This document shows, in pieces, positions 32,590-41,439 of a stretch of DNA of 64,000 nucleotides. Under the pieces are notes generated by a model. It did no database searches, was not told where the DNA came from, and worked only from the letters and a program-made list of their open reading frames with translations. Each line of letters opens with the position of its first letter. Positions within the stretch are counted from its first letter, which is position 1. The stretch comes from Flagellimonas marinaquae (GTDB lineage Bacteria > Bacteroidota > Bacteroidia > Flavobacteriales > Flavobacteriaceae), in assembly GCF_023716465.1 (NCBI RefSeq), contig NZ_CP092415.1, positions 2,581,501-2,645,500 of the forward strand, read 5' to 3'. Position numbers and translations under genes: made by a program.

Positions 32590-34791
32590 ATGAGCCTAAC
32601 GAACACTGATTTGCATTCCTCGCTCAAAAAATATTTTGGTTTCTCAAAGTTTAAAGGATTACAAGAAGGTGTGATCCAAAACATTCTAAGTGATAACGAT
32701 ACTTTTGTGATTATGCCCACGGGAGGAGGCAAATCCCTCTGTTACCAATTGCCGGCATTAATGAAAGAGGGGACCGCCATTGTGGTTTCCCCATTGATCG
32801 CCCTTATGAAAAACCAGGTCGATGCCATTCGCGGAATATCCGAACAACATGGAATAGCCCATGTGTTAAATTCTTCCCTGACCAAGACCGAGGTAAAACA
32901 AGTAAAGCAGGACATAGTAAATGGGGTTACCAAATTGCTCTATGTGGCTCCGGAATCACTGACCAAGGAAGAAAATGTGGAGTTTTTAAGAAAGGTCAAA
33001 CTTTCTTTTGTGGCGGTGGATGAGGCTCATTGTATATCCGAGTGGGGCCACGACTTTAGGCCCGAATACCGAAATTTAAGAGGAATTATAAATCGATTGG
33101 GAGATAATATTCCCATAATCGGCCTAACCGCTACGGCAACACCAAAGGTGCAAGAGGATATTATTAAAAATTTGGGCATGACGGATGCCAAGGTATTCAA
33201 AGCATCGTTCAATAGGCCCAATCTATTTTACGAAGTACGTCCCAAAACCAAGAATGTGGATGCCGATATTATCCGTTTTGTTAAACAAAATCAGGGTAAA
33301 TCTGGTATAATTTATTGTTTGAGCAGAAAACGTGTAGAAGAATTGGCACAAGTGCTTCAGGTAAACGGGGTAAGTGCCGTGCCCTACCATGCAGGCTTCG
33401 ATGCCAAGACACGTTCCAAGTATCAAGATATGTTCTTAATGGAGGAAGTGGATGTGGTTGTTGCTACGATTGCTTTTGGAATGGGAATCGACAAGCCGGA
33501 TGTCCGATTTGTGATCCATCACGATATTCCAAAAAGTATAGAAAGTTATTATCAGGAAACTGGTCGTGCAGGTAGGGATGGGGGCGAAGGGCACTGTTTG
33601 GCCTATTACGCCTATAAAGATGTGGAAAAACTGGAAAAATTCATGTCCGGTAAACCTGTGGCGGAACAAGAGATCGGTAATGCCCTGCTTCAAGAAATTG
33701 TGGCTTATGCCGAAACCTCTATGTCCCGTAGAAAATTTATACTACACTATTTCGGTGAGGATTTTGACGAAGTGAACGGTGAAGGCGCCGATATGGACGA
33801 TAACTCCCGAAACCCAAAACCTAAAGAAGAGGCCAAAGCGGAAGTAACCAAATTATTGCACGTGGTAAAGGAAACCAAGGAGAAATTCAAGACCAAAGAA
33901 ATTGTCCGTATCCTGGTGGGCAAAACCAATGCGATGATCTCCTCCCATAAAACCGATGAGAAAGAATTTTTTGGAATAGGAAAAGAACAGGACAAAACAT
34001 TTTGGATGGCTTTAACGCGCCAAGTTTTGGTGGCAGGTCTCTTAAAAAAGGAAATCGAGCAATACGGAATCCTGCATTTAACAGAAAACGGCAAAAAGTT
34101 TTTGGACAATCCAGAATCTTTTATGATGACCAAAGATCATGTGTATTCCAAGGATGATACAGGAAATATAGTCGTTCCTGAAAAATCCAATGGAGCCGTT
34201 GCAGACGAAAACTTGTTGAAATTGCTCAAAGATCTAAGGAAAAGGGAAGCTCAAAAAAGAGAAGTTCCTCCATTTGTAGTCTTTCAAGACCCCTCACTGG
34301 AAGATATGTCCCTTAAGTACCCAGTGACCATGCAGGAAATAATAAATATTCAGGGTGTTGGCGAGGGCAAGGCAAAAAAATATGGTAAACCGTTCGTAGA
34401 CCTTATTTCCAAATATGTGGATGAGAACGAAATTACCAGGCCGGACGATCTTGTAGTGAAAAGCACGGGTGCCAATTCGGGTTTAAAACTGTACGTAATT
34501 CAGAGTGTGGATAGAAAATTGCCCTTGGACGATATTGCATCGGCAAAAGGGCTGGAGCTTCCCGAACTTATCAAAGAAATGGAGCAGATCGTGTTCAGTG
34601 GTACCAAGTTGAACATTGGTTACTGGATAGATGAAATTCTGGATGAAGACCAACAAGAAGAAATCCATGATTACTTTCTTGATGCGGATACCGATTCCAT
34701 TTCGGCTGCCGTAGATGAGTTTGATGGTGATTACGAGGACGAGGAGCTGCGTTTGTACCGTCTAAAATTTATAAGTGAAGTGGCGAATTAA
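32590..34791 (+). CDS. recQ: RecQ-type DNA helicase without the zinc-binding cysteines
   Basis: 3'-5' DNA helicase of recombination repair, 733 residues from the ATG at 32590 (an in-frame TTG at 32575 is less likely). Motifs: PTGGGKSLCYQLPA (I), VDEAHCISEWGHDFRP (II), GLTATATP (III), and YYQETGRAGRDG (VI). A winged-helix region and an HRDC-like segment (about 570-640, ITMQEIINIQGVGEG-type) follow. In RecQ proteins four Cys bind zinc around residues 370-400; here the matching stretch is SMSRRKFILHYFGEDFDEVN followed by GEGADMDDN, with no Cys at all. The stop overlaps the opposite gene by four bases. Confidence 0.93.
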   Translation: MSLTNTDLHSSLKKYFGFSKFKGLQEGVIQNILSDNDTFVIMPTGGGKSLCYQLPALMKEGTAIVVSPLIALMKNQVDAIRGISEQHGIAHVLNSSLTKTEVKQVKQDIVNGVTKLLYVAPESLTKEENVEFLRKVKLSFVAVDEAHCISEWGHDFRPEYRNLRGIINRLGDNIPIIGLTATATPKVQEDIIKNLGMTDAKVFKASFNRPNLFYEVRPKTKNVDADIIRFVKQNQGKSGIIYCLSRKRVEELAQVLQVNGVSAVPYHAGFDAKTRSKYQDMFLMEEVDVVVATIAFGMGIDKPDVRFVIHHDIPKSIESYYQETGRAGRDGGEGHCLAYYAYKDVEKLEKFMSGKPVAEQEIGNALLQEIVAYAETSMSRRKFILHYFGEDFDEVNGEGADMDDNSRNPKPKEEAKAEVTKLLHVVKETKEKFKTKEIVRILVGKTNAMISSHKTDEKEFFGIGKEQDKTFWMALTRQVLVAGLLKKEIEQYGILHLTENGKKFLDNPESFMMTKDHVYSKDDTGNIVVPEKSNGAVADENLLKLLKDLRKREAQKREVPPFVVFQDPSLEDMSLKYPVTMQEIINIQGVGEGKAKKYGKPFVDLISKYVDENEITRPDDLVVKSTGANSGLKLYVIQSVDRKLPLDDIASAKGLELPELIKEMEQIVFSGTKLNIGYWIDEILDEDQQEEIHDYFLDADTDSISAAVDEFDGDYEDEELRLYRLKFISEVAN

Positions 34792-35099
34792 AATTCGCCA
34801 CTAAATTCTCCTGTTGTGATCATGGCCACAATAAATCCAAAGTAAAGAATTGTGAGCACCAAATAGATCAAGGCGATCACCAACCCTATGTATGACAGTA
34901 TTTTTCCTGTTTTTACATTACTGAAGTCCGTATAACTTTCTGGATTTTGGTGGTAAAGATTACTTGCGGATTTAGCTTTTGAAAGGCCAATAATACTAAA
35001 TATGGCTCCCAGTGGGCCACAGCAGAACAAAGTGCCGACAATGGAGAGTATCCCCATTGTCAACACTGTACTTGCCCCGGGTAAGGGTTGTTGGTTCAT
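34788..35099 (-). CDS. CCC-motif small membrane protein, copy 1
   Basis: 103 residues with a short Gln/Pro-rich N-terminus and three membrane segments. The first helix carries GTLFCCGPLGAIFSIIGLSKA; a linker with ENPESYTDF-like sequence (LYHQNPESYTDFSNVKTGKI) separates it from the last helices. The same plan appears in the next gene, so the two are paralogs. The family, called CCC-motif membrane protein in Bacteroidota, has no known role. Its stop codon overlaps the recQ stop (TTAA). Confidence 0.75.
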   Translation of the reverse strand: MNQQPLPGASTVLTMGILSIVGTLFCCGPLGAIFSIIGLSKAKSASNLYHQNPESYTDFSNVKTGKILSYIGLVIALIYLVLTILYFGFIVAMITTGEFSGEF

Positions 35100-35108
35100 A
35101 TGTTGATT

Positions 35109-35435
35109 TTATTGATATTGTTCAAGAATTTCTTGCATTCTTTGCGGGTCCTGTAGGGCATCCCATCCAAAAGCAGATATGGCCCATAGGGACATTAAGA
35201 GATAAAGCACATTTAGTACAATACCGATAATGGAGAGTATTCTACCGGTTTTAACGGATTGTACACCATCGTACATTTCTGGGTTTTCGGCATAAAGTTT
35301 CAATGCTTTGTTGGCCAATATTAAACCAATAACACCAAAAATTAGACCGATTACCCCGTAGCAGCAACAGGTAACTATCGATATAATACCGAATACCATG
35401 ATCAGCGTTGCATTTGGAAGTTTTTGTTGTTCCAT
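35109..35435 (-). CDS. CCC-motif small membrane protein, copy 2
   Basis: 108 residues; IVTCCCYGVIGLIFGVIGLI holds three consecutive cysteines, followed by YAENPEMYDGVQSVKTGRIL and two more membrane segments. It is paralogous to the downstream neighbour: the linker pattern NPExY...VKTG is the same. Nine bases separate the two genes and 12 separate it from the DUF2752 gene, so all three are probably co-transcribed. Function unknown. Confidence 0.78.
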   Translation of the reverse strand: MEQQKLPNATLIMVFGIISIVTCCCYGVIGLIFGVIGLILANKALKLYAENPEMYDGVQSVKTGRILSIIGIVLNVLYLLMSLWAISAFGWDALQDPQRMQEILEQYQ

Positions 35436-35447
35436 AATCTAAAGATT

Positions 35448-35768
35448 TTAATTAAAAAGGTTATTCATTTTTATGATGTAACTTACTATGATGGTACCCG
35501 CTGTAAACAACAACAAAAACCATTTTACCTGCTGTGCATGTTTAAAACTAAAAAAGATGTTTGCCAGTAAAAAAACGAGTAGCGCAACAATGGGATAAAT
35601 GGCCGGGTACATATAAAATGCAGCTATAAAATCACCATGTAGGAGCAGATCCACGGCACGTTGCATACCACAACCGGGACAATCCACGCCCAATAACTTT
35701 TTATTAAGGCAAGGTAACATGTAGTCCTTCAGGTCAATGGCGAATATGGTTGGTGTTAGGTACATCAT
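35448..35768 (-). CDS. DUF2752 membrane protein
   Basis: About 107 residues. The core LGVDCPGCGMQRAVDLLLHG is the DUF2752 signature, followed by two or three membrane segments and an Asn/Lys-rich end. The longest frame opens at a GTG at 35837, but a TATTTTTC promoter-like element (- strand, 35783-35790) would start transcription below it; the ATG at 35768 fits and 35720 is also possible. First gene of a run with two CCC-motif proteins: three small membrane proteins with clustered Cys. Function unknown. Confidence 0.78.
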   Translation of the reverse strand: MMYLTPTIFAIDLKDYMLPCLNKKLLGVDCPGCGMQRAVDLLLHGDFIAAFYMYPAIYPIVALLVFLLANIFFSFKHAQQVKWFLLLFTAGTIIVSYIIKMNNLFN

Positions 35769-35794
35769 AGACTGTGGTGGCCGAAAAATACTAT

Positions 35795-35802
35795 TATTTT
35801 TG
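35795..35802 (+). promoter_or_regulatory. Promoter -7 element for the Smr gene
   Basis: TATTTTTG, a full TAnnTTTG match, 46 bases before the ATG at 35849. It is back to back with a weaker element serving the DUF2752 run. Confidence 0.45.
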
Positions 35803-35848
35803 TATTCAGGTTTAATTTTTACATCATTTTTTACCACAGAAATTAAAT

Positions 35849-36391
35849 ATGGGCAAATTTTTAAAAGGAGACAAGGTGGAGGTTTTGGACGAAGCCATAG
35901 CGGGCATTGTTCAACAGGTTGAAGGTGATGAGGTTGCCATACTTACGGATGATGGGTTCCCCATGCGATTTATGTCCCACGACCTTGTAAAGATCGAGGG
36001 GGACATTACTGTATCCAATTTTGAAGCTGCTCAAGTCAAAAAACAGAAAGAACTGCCCAAAAAAAGAACTTCACCTGTATTGAGGCCCAAAGAGCGAAGC
36101 GCACCGAAAATGGAAGTGGACCTGCATATTCATCAATTGGTAAAATCGAGCAAGGGCATGAGCAATTACGATATGCTAAATATCCAGTTGGAGACCGCGA
36201 AGAGTCAGTTGGATTTTGCCATTCGAAAACGTATTCAAAAAGTAGTTTTTATACATGGTGTGGGCGAGGGGGTGCTCAAGGAAGAGCTGCATTACCTTTT
36301 TAATAGGTTCGAAAACCTAAAATTTTACGATGCCGATTACCAAAAATATGGTTTGGGCGCAACCGAAGTTTACATTTACCAGAACGCTTAA
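35849..36391 (+). CDS. Smr-domain protein, MutS2 C-terminal type
   Basis: 180 residues. The N-terminal 60 residues form a small beta-barrel-like region (KGDKVEVLDEAIAGIVQQVE); the C-terminal Smr domain has the expected MEVDLHIHQL, FIHGVGEGVLKEEL and KYGLGATEVYI motifs. Smr domains are endonucleases or RNA-binding modules, found alone or at the end of MutS2; here it is stand-alone, without the MutS part. The substrate (DNA nick or stalled mRNA) cannot be told. The stop overlaps by four bases that of the lipoprotein gene opposite. Confidence 0.88.
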   Translation: MGKFLKGDKVEVLDEAIAGIVQQVEGDEVAILTDDGFPMRFMSHDLVKIEGDITVSNFEAAQVKKQKELPKKRTSPVLRPKERSAPKMEVDLHIHQLVKSSKGMSNYDMLNIQLETAKSQLDFAIRKRIQKVVFIHGVGEGVLKEELHYLFNRFENLKFYDADYQKYGLGATEVYIYQNA

Positions 36392-36909
36392 TCGGGAACA
36401 TTGGTGGTTACCTCGCCAAATTCACTTATCGCAATATTGGTGATCCGTTCCCCGCTGTCGGTCACAAAAGAAATTCCACTTAAACTTATGGTGTGCAAAA
36501 ATGATGATGCATCATCGGGATCAACAATGGTTTCAATGATCACAGAGCCATCTTCTGCTTCGACCTCATCAATAACAGTGGGTTGTGCGGGCGGAATATC
36601 GCTGCAGAAATAATCGCTGTCCACATCATCGGAAAAAACTCGGTAAGTGATCTGGGATTGACCGGGCACAGTACTTTCGGTGGTAACCGTTTCCCCGGCA
36701 ACGCCATTGTTCAAAACTCCACTTTGGAGTTCCAAAATCAAGGACTCACTTTCATTTATCTTAAAAAGAATGTTCTTGGCGTCGGTTGTTGGGTCGGAGC
36801 AGTAATCCAAAGTTACACTGTCAAAATCAATGGTCTCGATTTCAAGGTCGCCATCACTGCAAGAAAGTAGAGCTCCAAAACAAAGAAAGGGAAAGAAAAT
36901 TTTTCTCAT
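36388..36909 (-). CDS. Lipoprotein of unknown function
   Basis: 173 residues. The signal ends with the lipobox LLSC, and the following SDGDLE is rich in acidic residues, as in the surface-export signal described for Bacteroidota lipoproteins, so it may be shown on the cell surface. The mature part is acidic, beta-rich and contains three further Cys (YCSDP, YFCSD). I recognise no family. The gene faces away from the cysteine desulfurase gene. Confidence 0.7.
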   Translation of the reverse strand: MRKIFFPFLCFGALLSCSDGDLEIETIDFDSVTLDYCSDPTTDAKNILFKINESESLILELQSGVLNNGVAGETVTTESTVPGQSQITYRVFSDDVDSDYFCSDIPPAQPTVIDEVEAEDGSVIIETIVDPDDASSFLHTISLSGISFVTDSGERITNIAISEFGEVTTNVPD

Positions 36910-36985
36910 GCGCCAAATTTAATGCAATTCCATTTTAATACCCCAATTCCCGAGCTTACTTTAAAAGAAATTAACTTAATTCGTG

Positions 36986-36993
36986 TACTTTTA
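36986..36993 (+). promoter_or_regulatory. Likely -7 element for the cysteine desulfurase gene
   Basis: TACTTTTA, one mismatch to TAnnTTTG, 24 bases before the ATG at 37018. It argues against the open frame extending back to 36922. Confidence 0.35.
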
Positions 36994-37017
36994 CACCCGT
37001 TTAAAGTAAAATCAACC

Positions 37018-38166
37018 ATGCAAAAAGTCTATCTGGATAATGCTGCTACCACGCAGGTTAGAAAAGAAGTGATCGAGCGAATGCAAGAGGCATTGGCACA
37101 GTTTTATGGAAACCCTTCTTCCACCCACAGTTTTGGGAGATCGGCCAAAACAGCTGTTGAACAGGCCAGAAAGACCATTGCAAAAACGTTGAATGCCCAT
37201 CCCTCCGAAATTATTTTCACCTCTGGAGGAACAGAGGCGGACAATATGATTTTGAGATGTGCGGTGAGGGATCTGGATGTTGAGACCATAATCACATCTA
37301 AAATTGAGCACCATGCCGTCTTACATACAGTAGAAGAGCTCGAAAAAGAGTACGGTATCAATGTCTGGTACGTGGATCTGGACGAAAATGGCAACCCTAA
37401 AATGGATCATTTGGAGAGCCTGCTCAACAAGAGCGATTCCAAAAAGTTGGTAAGCTTAATGCATGTAAACAACGAAATAGGCAATATATTGGATATTGGC
37501 ACTGTTGGCGAACTTTGTAAGGCAAATAAAGCTCTTTTTCATTCCGATACGGTGCAATCCATTGGGCATTACCCTTGGGATGTACAAAATGTAAATATTG
37601 ATTTTATGACGGCGGCTGCCCACAAATTCCATGGGCCCAAAGGAATAGGGTTTGCCTTTATCCGAAAAAATTCCGGATTAAAGCCATTGATTTTTGGTGG
37701 TTCCCAAGAACGCGGTTTTAGGGCAGGGACCGAGCCTTTCCATAATATTGTTGGGTTGGAAGAGGCTTTTATTAGGGCATACGAGAACATAGAGGAAGAA
37801 ACAGAGGCTATTAAATCGCTTAAACAATACTTTTTGGAAAAGCTCAAACAAGAAATTCCCGATGCGTTGTGCAATGGGCTTTCTGGAGATTTGGAGAAAA
37901 GTACCTACACCTTGGCCAACGTGCGCTTACCTTTTGATAAACAGAAAGGTCTAATGTTGCTTTTCCATTTGGATATGAAAGGTATTGCTTGTTCCAAGGG
38001 GAGTGCCTGTCAATCAGGTAGTAGTCAAGGATCCCATGTGCTCAACGAAATTCTTGAGTGGGAAGAACAGGAGAAGCCCAGTCTTCGTTTTTCTTTTTCC
38101 ATGTACAATACCAGGGAAGAAATAGATTATACCGTTCAGGTCCTCAAAGAGTTTGCGAACAGTTAA
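37018..38166 (+). CDS. Cysteine desulfurase, NifS/IscS type
   Basis: PLP enzyme of 382 residues that takes sulfur from cysteine for Fe-S clusters or tRNA thiolation. It starts MQKVYLDNAATTQVRKEV; the PLP-Lys lies in AAAHKFHGPKGIGF and the active-site Cys in GIACSKGSACQSGSS, in a long flexible loop as in group I enzymes. SLMHVNNEIGN and VQSIGHYPWD are also family features. No iscU, mnmA or SUF gene is adjacent, so its sulfur acceptor is unknown. Confidence 0.94.
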   Translation: MQKVYLDNAATTQVRKEVIERMQEALAQFYGNPSSTHSFGRSAKTAVEQARKTIAKTLNAHPSEIIFTSGGTEADNMILRCAVRDLDVETIITSKIEHHAVLHTVEELEKEYGINVWYVDLDENGNPKMDHLESLLNKSDSKKLVSLMHVNNEIGNILDIGTVGELCKANKALFHSDTVQSIGHYPWDVQNVNIDFMTAAAHKFHGPKGIGFAFIRKNSGLKPLIFGGSQERGFRAGTEPFHNIVGLEEAFIRAYENIEEETEAIKSLKQYFLEKLKQEIPDALCNGLSGDLEKSTYTLANVRLPFDKQKGLMLLFHLDMKGIACSKGSACQSGSSQGSHVLNEILEWEEQEKPSLRFSFSMYNTREEIDYTVQVLKEFANS

Positions 38167-38175
38167 AAAGGATAA

Positions 38176-38823
38176 TTAATTACGGTTCTTGCGTTTTTCT
38201 CTGTCGTAAGGAAATTTTCGGGAGGCGGTCTTCATCATTTTATCGATGAGTTCGGTGGTGTTTTTACCTGTTTTTTTGGAAATGGCGTTTTCGTACTTCC
38301 AAAGGAGTTTGCCGGTTTCGCCATCGCTTATTTTTACACCGATTCTGCCATAGTTGGCATTTCCGCTAAAGTAGTCCAAAATGCTAAAATCCGTAGGTAC
38401 GCCTTCGGATAATAAAATGTTCAGGTTTAGGTTGCCGCTGATAATGCCATCTACATCCAAAACTTCGCACAATTCCTTGGTGGTGTAGGTATCAATGTTG
38501 GTGTAATCGATATCGTTTTGGGCCAATATGGCATTGGTGTTGTTTATATTCTGAAAATCCACATTGAATTTTTTGCGCTTTTTGCGTTTGGAAAAATAGG
38601 TCTCCAATGCATTTTGTACCGCGTACCCTTCTTTTTCTGCCAAAATCTTGAGGTCTTCACTATCTACCGTTTCCTCCAATTCCAAATGGGCAATAAATGG
38701 AATTATGGCCAAAACCTCGTGGTTACTGGTAAGTTGGTCAAACCTGATGTTTTCATAAATGTTCTTTTGGGCGGACATAATGCCTGTTATCAAAAGAATA
38801 ACTACGAAGACAATTTTTTTCAT
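38176..38823 (-). CDS. Exported protein, possibly of the CsgG/LpoB-like fold
   Basis: 215 residues with a signal peptide ending IMSAQ. The mature part reads as alternating strands and helices: LAIIPFIAHLELEE, a helical NALETYFSKRKKRKKF segment, AILAQNDIDYTNI, and LCEVLDVDGIISGNLN. The pattern 'IPF ... Asp-Gly-Ile-Ile-Ser-Gly' resembles CsgG/LpoB/TolB-N type proteins, an inference from rhythm only. The C-terminus is basic. Stops within ten bases of the cysteine desulfurase gene. Confidence 0.6.
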   Translation of the reverse strand: MKKIVFVVILLITGIMSAQKNIYENIRFDQLTSNHEVLAIIPFIAHLELEETVDSEDLKILAEKEGYAVQNALETYFSKRKKRKKFNVDFQNINNTNAILAQNDIDYTNIDTYTTKELCEVLDVDGIISGNLNLNILLSEGVPTDFSILDYFSGNANYGRIGVKISDGETGKLLWKYENAISKKTGKNTTELIDKMMKTASRKFPYDREKRKNRN

Positions 38824-38959
38824 GGATCAATATTTAATTCAACACCTATGTAAAAGGTTTGGCATACTTTAAAAAATAATTCTGGTTGATTAGGTCTTTG
38901 AGCTTGAAAAAGGTCAACAAATAATTGTACTTGATTATTTTTCGAATGCAAAAATACGC

Positions 38960-40651
38960 CTATTTCCTGAAAAACTTGGTACTAAATATAGTGGAGTTGC
39001 CCACATTGTCCGTAACCGTAACTATGAGGTCGCATTCCGTGTCGTTGGTTATATTGTCCTCAAAATTATAGGTAATGGTGTTTGTCTTTGGTTCGTATTC
39101 CATCAAAATCCATTTTCCGTTCAATGTGGCGGAATAACTATCTATTCCACTAAGGTCATCGGAAATAAGTAGACTCAAGTAATTGTAGTTGCTGAGCCAT
39201 TGCTTTTCCTTGAAGTTCTTTGGTCTAATGGTAGGAGGAATACTGTCCTTGACAAGGGTGTATGTGCCCAAAGTCCGCGTTCGGGTGGTGAAAGAACCGT
39301 CTCTCTTGTAGGTTTTTGAATAAGATGGTCTCTTTTTGCTGTCCAGATGGGCAATGAACATTTGTTTTCGTTCTTCCTTGGTATATTTTGATGGGTCGAA
39401 ACTGATCGTGAAATTTCGGTGTGCCGCAACGCTGTTGTTGTGTATGGTAATGGTGTCGGTTCCTTTTTGAAGGTCGATATAGAAATCTTCATAAAACGTG
39501 CTAGCGGGAAAAAATACTTTTGCAGCGCCCAAATCAAAGTTATTGGGCTTATTGGCTATCAAGAAATTATCTGTAGGGTCATTTTTCTTGGCAATTTTCT
39601 CCTCTTGCATTTTGCCTTCCACGGGAATTATGAGTTTGGTAGTGTTACCGGCCAGATCAGAAATAAGGATTTCCACAGTATAGGACAGACCTTCGATAAT
39701 CTCAATTTTACCATCATTATAAAGGGACTTGTAAATACTTAAATGGTTATAGGGCTCTTTAAAGCACTTTTGAATGCGCTGTCTGTGGTTATAAAAGTGG
39801 GCGTAATCGATTAAAGTGTTGATGTACCGTGTTTCGCCGAACGAGAAAGTGTCAAAGTCGAATTCAGAATAAACCTTGCCGTTTACGGTTTGTTTTACGG
39901 CATATACGCCATTTTTATTGGCGGCCATATCCAAACGGTCAAAGCTATTGATGCCGAACCCGATTGTACCGACCGCCGTTACCTTATCGGCCAAAAAAGA
40001 CCCGTCTGCTTGTTTTTTATAATTCAATTGAATTTTTTCTGCACTCTGATTTACCAATGCACCCTTGGCCAGTGGGTATGCAAAAAGTCCCAGCAAAGTC
40101 GGGTCTGTGGCATCCCTTACTTCGTAACCATAGAGCAGGGGATTGGTAGGTTTTCCGTTTACACTGTTTCGAATCTCAAAATGTAGATGGGGCCCTGCGG
40201 ACCCTCCCGTGTTACCGGAAAATGCGATAATATCTCCTTTCGCTACTTTTAACTCTCCATAATCGGGGAACATTTCAACCTCGAAAGACTGCTTTTGGTA
40301 CTGCACTTTTTTTACGTACTTCTCTATTTCTGGCCCAAATTTTTGAAGGTGGGCATAAACAGACATATGTCCATTGGGATGCGCAACGTACAGTGCCTTA
40401 CCGTAGCCCCAATGCGAGATTTTGATGCGGGTTACCGTGCCATCTTCGATAGCGTAAACCGGGAGGCCTTCCCTTTGTTGGGTCTTAAGGTCCATACCGG
40501 AGTGGAAATGGTTGGAACGTAGTTCACCAAAGGTGCCGGAAAGTACCAAGGGGATGTCCAATGGGGAACGAAATGTGTTTTGCGGATATTTTTCTTGTGC
40601 AGCTAGATAAATTGCAAATAAAAAGAAGGCTAAAAATAGTGTTCTACGCAT
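38960..40651 (-). CDS. M23 family metallopeptidase, secreted
   Basis: 563 residues with a signal peptide ending YLAAQ. Near the N-terminus is a complete LytM domain (about residues 40-165): NHFHSGMDLKTQ with metal His and Asp, and GPHLHFEIRN with HxH. Such enzymes cut peptidoglycan cross-bridges in the periplasm. The remaining 390 residues are beta-rich, with Ig-like blocks (ISDLAGNTTKLIIPV, VTDNVGNSTIFSTKFF), suggesting wall or surface contact. A CGAAAGTA element (40673-40680, - strand TACTTTCG) may be the -7 box. Confidence 0.9.
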   Translation of the reverse strand: MRRTLFLAFFLFAIYLAAQEKYPQNTFRSPLDIPLVLSGTFGELRSNHFHSGMDLKTQQREGLPVYAIEDGTVTRIKISHWGYGKALYVAHPNGHMSVYAHLQKFGPEIEKYVKKVQYQKQSFEVEMFPDYGELKVAKGDIIAFSGNTGGSAGPHLHFEIRNSVNGKPTNPLLYGYEVRDATDPTLLGLFAYPLAKGALVNQSAEKIQLNYKKQADGSFLADKVTAVGTIGFGINSFDRLDMAANKNGVYAVKQTVNGKVYSEFDFDTFSFGETRYINTLIDYAHFYNHRQRIQKCFKEPYNHLSIYKSLYNDGKIEIIEGLSYTVEILISDLAGNTTKLIIPVEGKMQEEKIAKKNDPTDNFLIANKPNNFDLGAAKVFFPASTFYEDFYIDLQKGTDTITIHNNSVAAHRNFTISFDPSKYTKEERKQMFIAHLDSKKRPSYSKTYKRDGSFTTRTRTLGTYTLVKDSIPPTIRPKNFKEKQWLSNYNYLSLLISDDLSGIDSYSATLNGKWILMEYEPKTNTITYNFEDNITNDTECDLIVTVTDNVGNSTIFSTKFFRK

Positions 40652-40762
40652 AAAAGATCAGTAATTCTATTACGAAAGTAACCAATGTTTTGTTTTAAGA
40701 AAAGATTTAACGCAACAGCTCTAAAGCTTTGGTAAACGGAACAAGAATAAATGTAAAAAGTA

Positions 40763-40793
40763 TTGCGAGGTTGTCCTAGGTTGGTTAACTTTG
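40763..40793 (+). promoter_or_regulatory. Promoter for the coiled-coil-zapA transcript
   Basis: TTG at 40763-40765, 20 bases, then TAACTTTG (40786-40793), a complete consensus match. Transcription would start near 40799, about 20 bases before the ATG. Confidence 0.65.
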
Positions 40794-40819
40794 TGTAATA
40801 CGTATTGTTGTTTGCATAT

Positions 40820-41110
40820 ATGAGCGAACTTGTTGAGATTGTGGATTCTTTGGAGAACAAGGTGAGCAAACTGCTGCACAAAATGGAGCTGTTGCACCAA
40901 TTGAACGCTAATTTAAAGCTTGAATTGGAACATCTAAAGGATGAAAACAAACTCAAGGACGACGCTCTGAACCAATGGGAGGAGAAGTACGATTCCCTTA
41001 AAATGGCAAACACGATGCTGGGTAGTAATACGAGTAAAACAGAAGCTAAGCTCAAGATAAATACATTGATTCGCGAACTTGATGTTTGCATAGCCAAACT
41101 AGCGGATTGA
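40820..41110 (+). CDS. Small coiled-coil protein upstream of zapA
   Basis: 96 residues, nearly all one coiled coil: LVEIVDSLENKVSKLLHKME with Leu at heptad positions, then a linker with Asn/Ser/Thr and a terminal helix KINTLIRELDVCIAKL. The start is ATG 40820, matching the promoter upstream; an in-frame TTG at 40805 is nearer the predicted start site. By its position 14 bases before zapA and its coiled-coil nature it is a candidate division-ring accessory protein, like ZapB of E. coli, but no sequence homology is claimed. Confidence 0.72.
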   Translation: MSELVEIVDSLENKVSKLLHKMELLHQLNANLKLELEHLKDENKLKDDALNQWEEKYDSLKMANTMLGSNTSKTEAKLKINTLIRELDVCIAKLAD

Positions 41111-41124
41111 TTAGTTACAGAAAT

Positions 41125-41418
41125 ATGAACGAGAAGCTCAAAATAAAGCTTTCCATTGCCGATAGGGTATATCCATTGACCATAGACCCCAAGCAAGAAG
41201 AAGGATTGCGGAAGGCGGCCAAGAACATTGAAAACCTGGCCAAAAAGTTTGAGCAAAATTATGCAGTTCGGGACAAGCAAGATGTATTGGCCATGTGTGC
41301 CCTACAATTTGCATCCAAAATTGAGCAGAGTGGGATAGATCGTTCTGAAAATGCGGAAGCAGCCATGCAAAGGCTCAGGGCATTGGATGAACTGGTACAT
41401 TCCAAACTGGGAGAATAA
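41125..41418 (+). CDS. zapA: Cell division protein ZapA
   Basis: 97 residues; the N-terminal LKIKLSIADRVYPLTIDPKQ is the ZapA globular domain and EEGLRKAAKNIENLAKKFEQ begins the coiled-coil helix that makes tetramers and bundles FtsZ. MCALQFASKIEQ and ALDELVHSKL follow. The frame is open to 41086, but that region overlaps the upstream gene; ATG 41125 gives the normal family length. A structured RNA lies just downstream, as 6S RNA does after zapA in gammaproteobacteria. Confidence 0.9.
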   Translation: MNEKLKIKLSIADRVYPLTIDPKQEEGLRKAAKNIENLAKKFEQNYAVRDKQDVLAMCALQFASKIEQSGIDRSENAEAAMQRLRALDELVHSKLGE

Positions 41419-41439
41419 GTTCTTTTAAATAAAATAATG

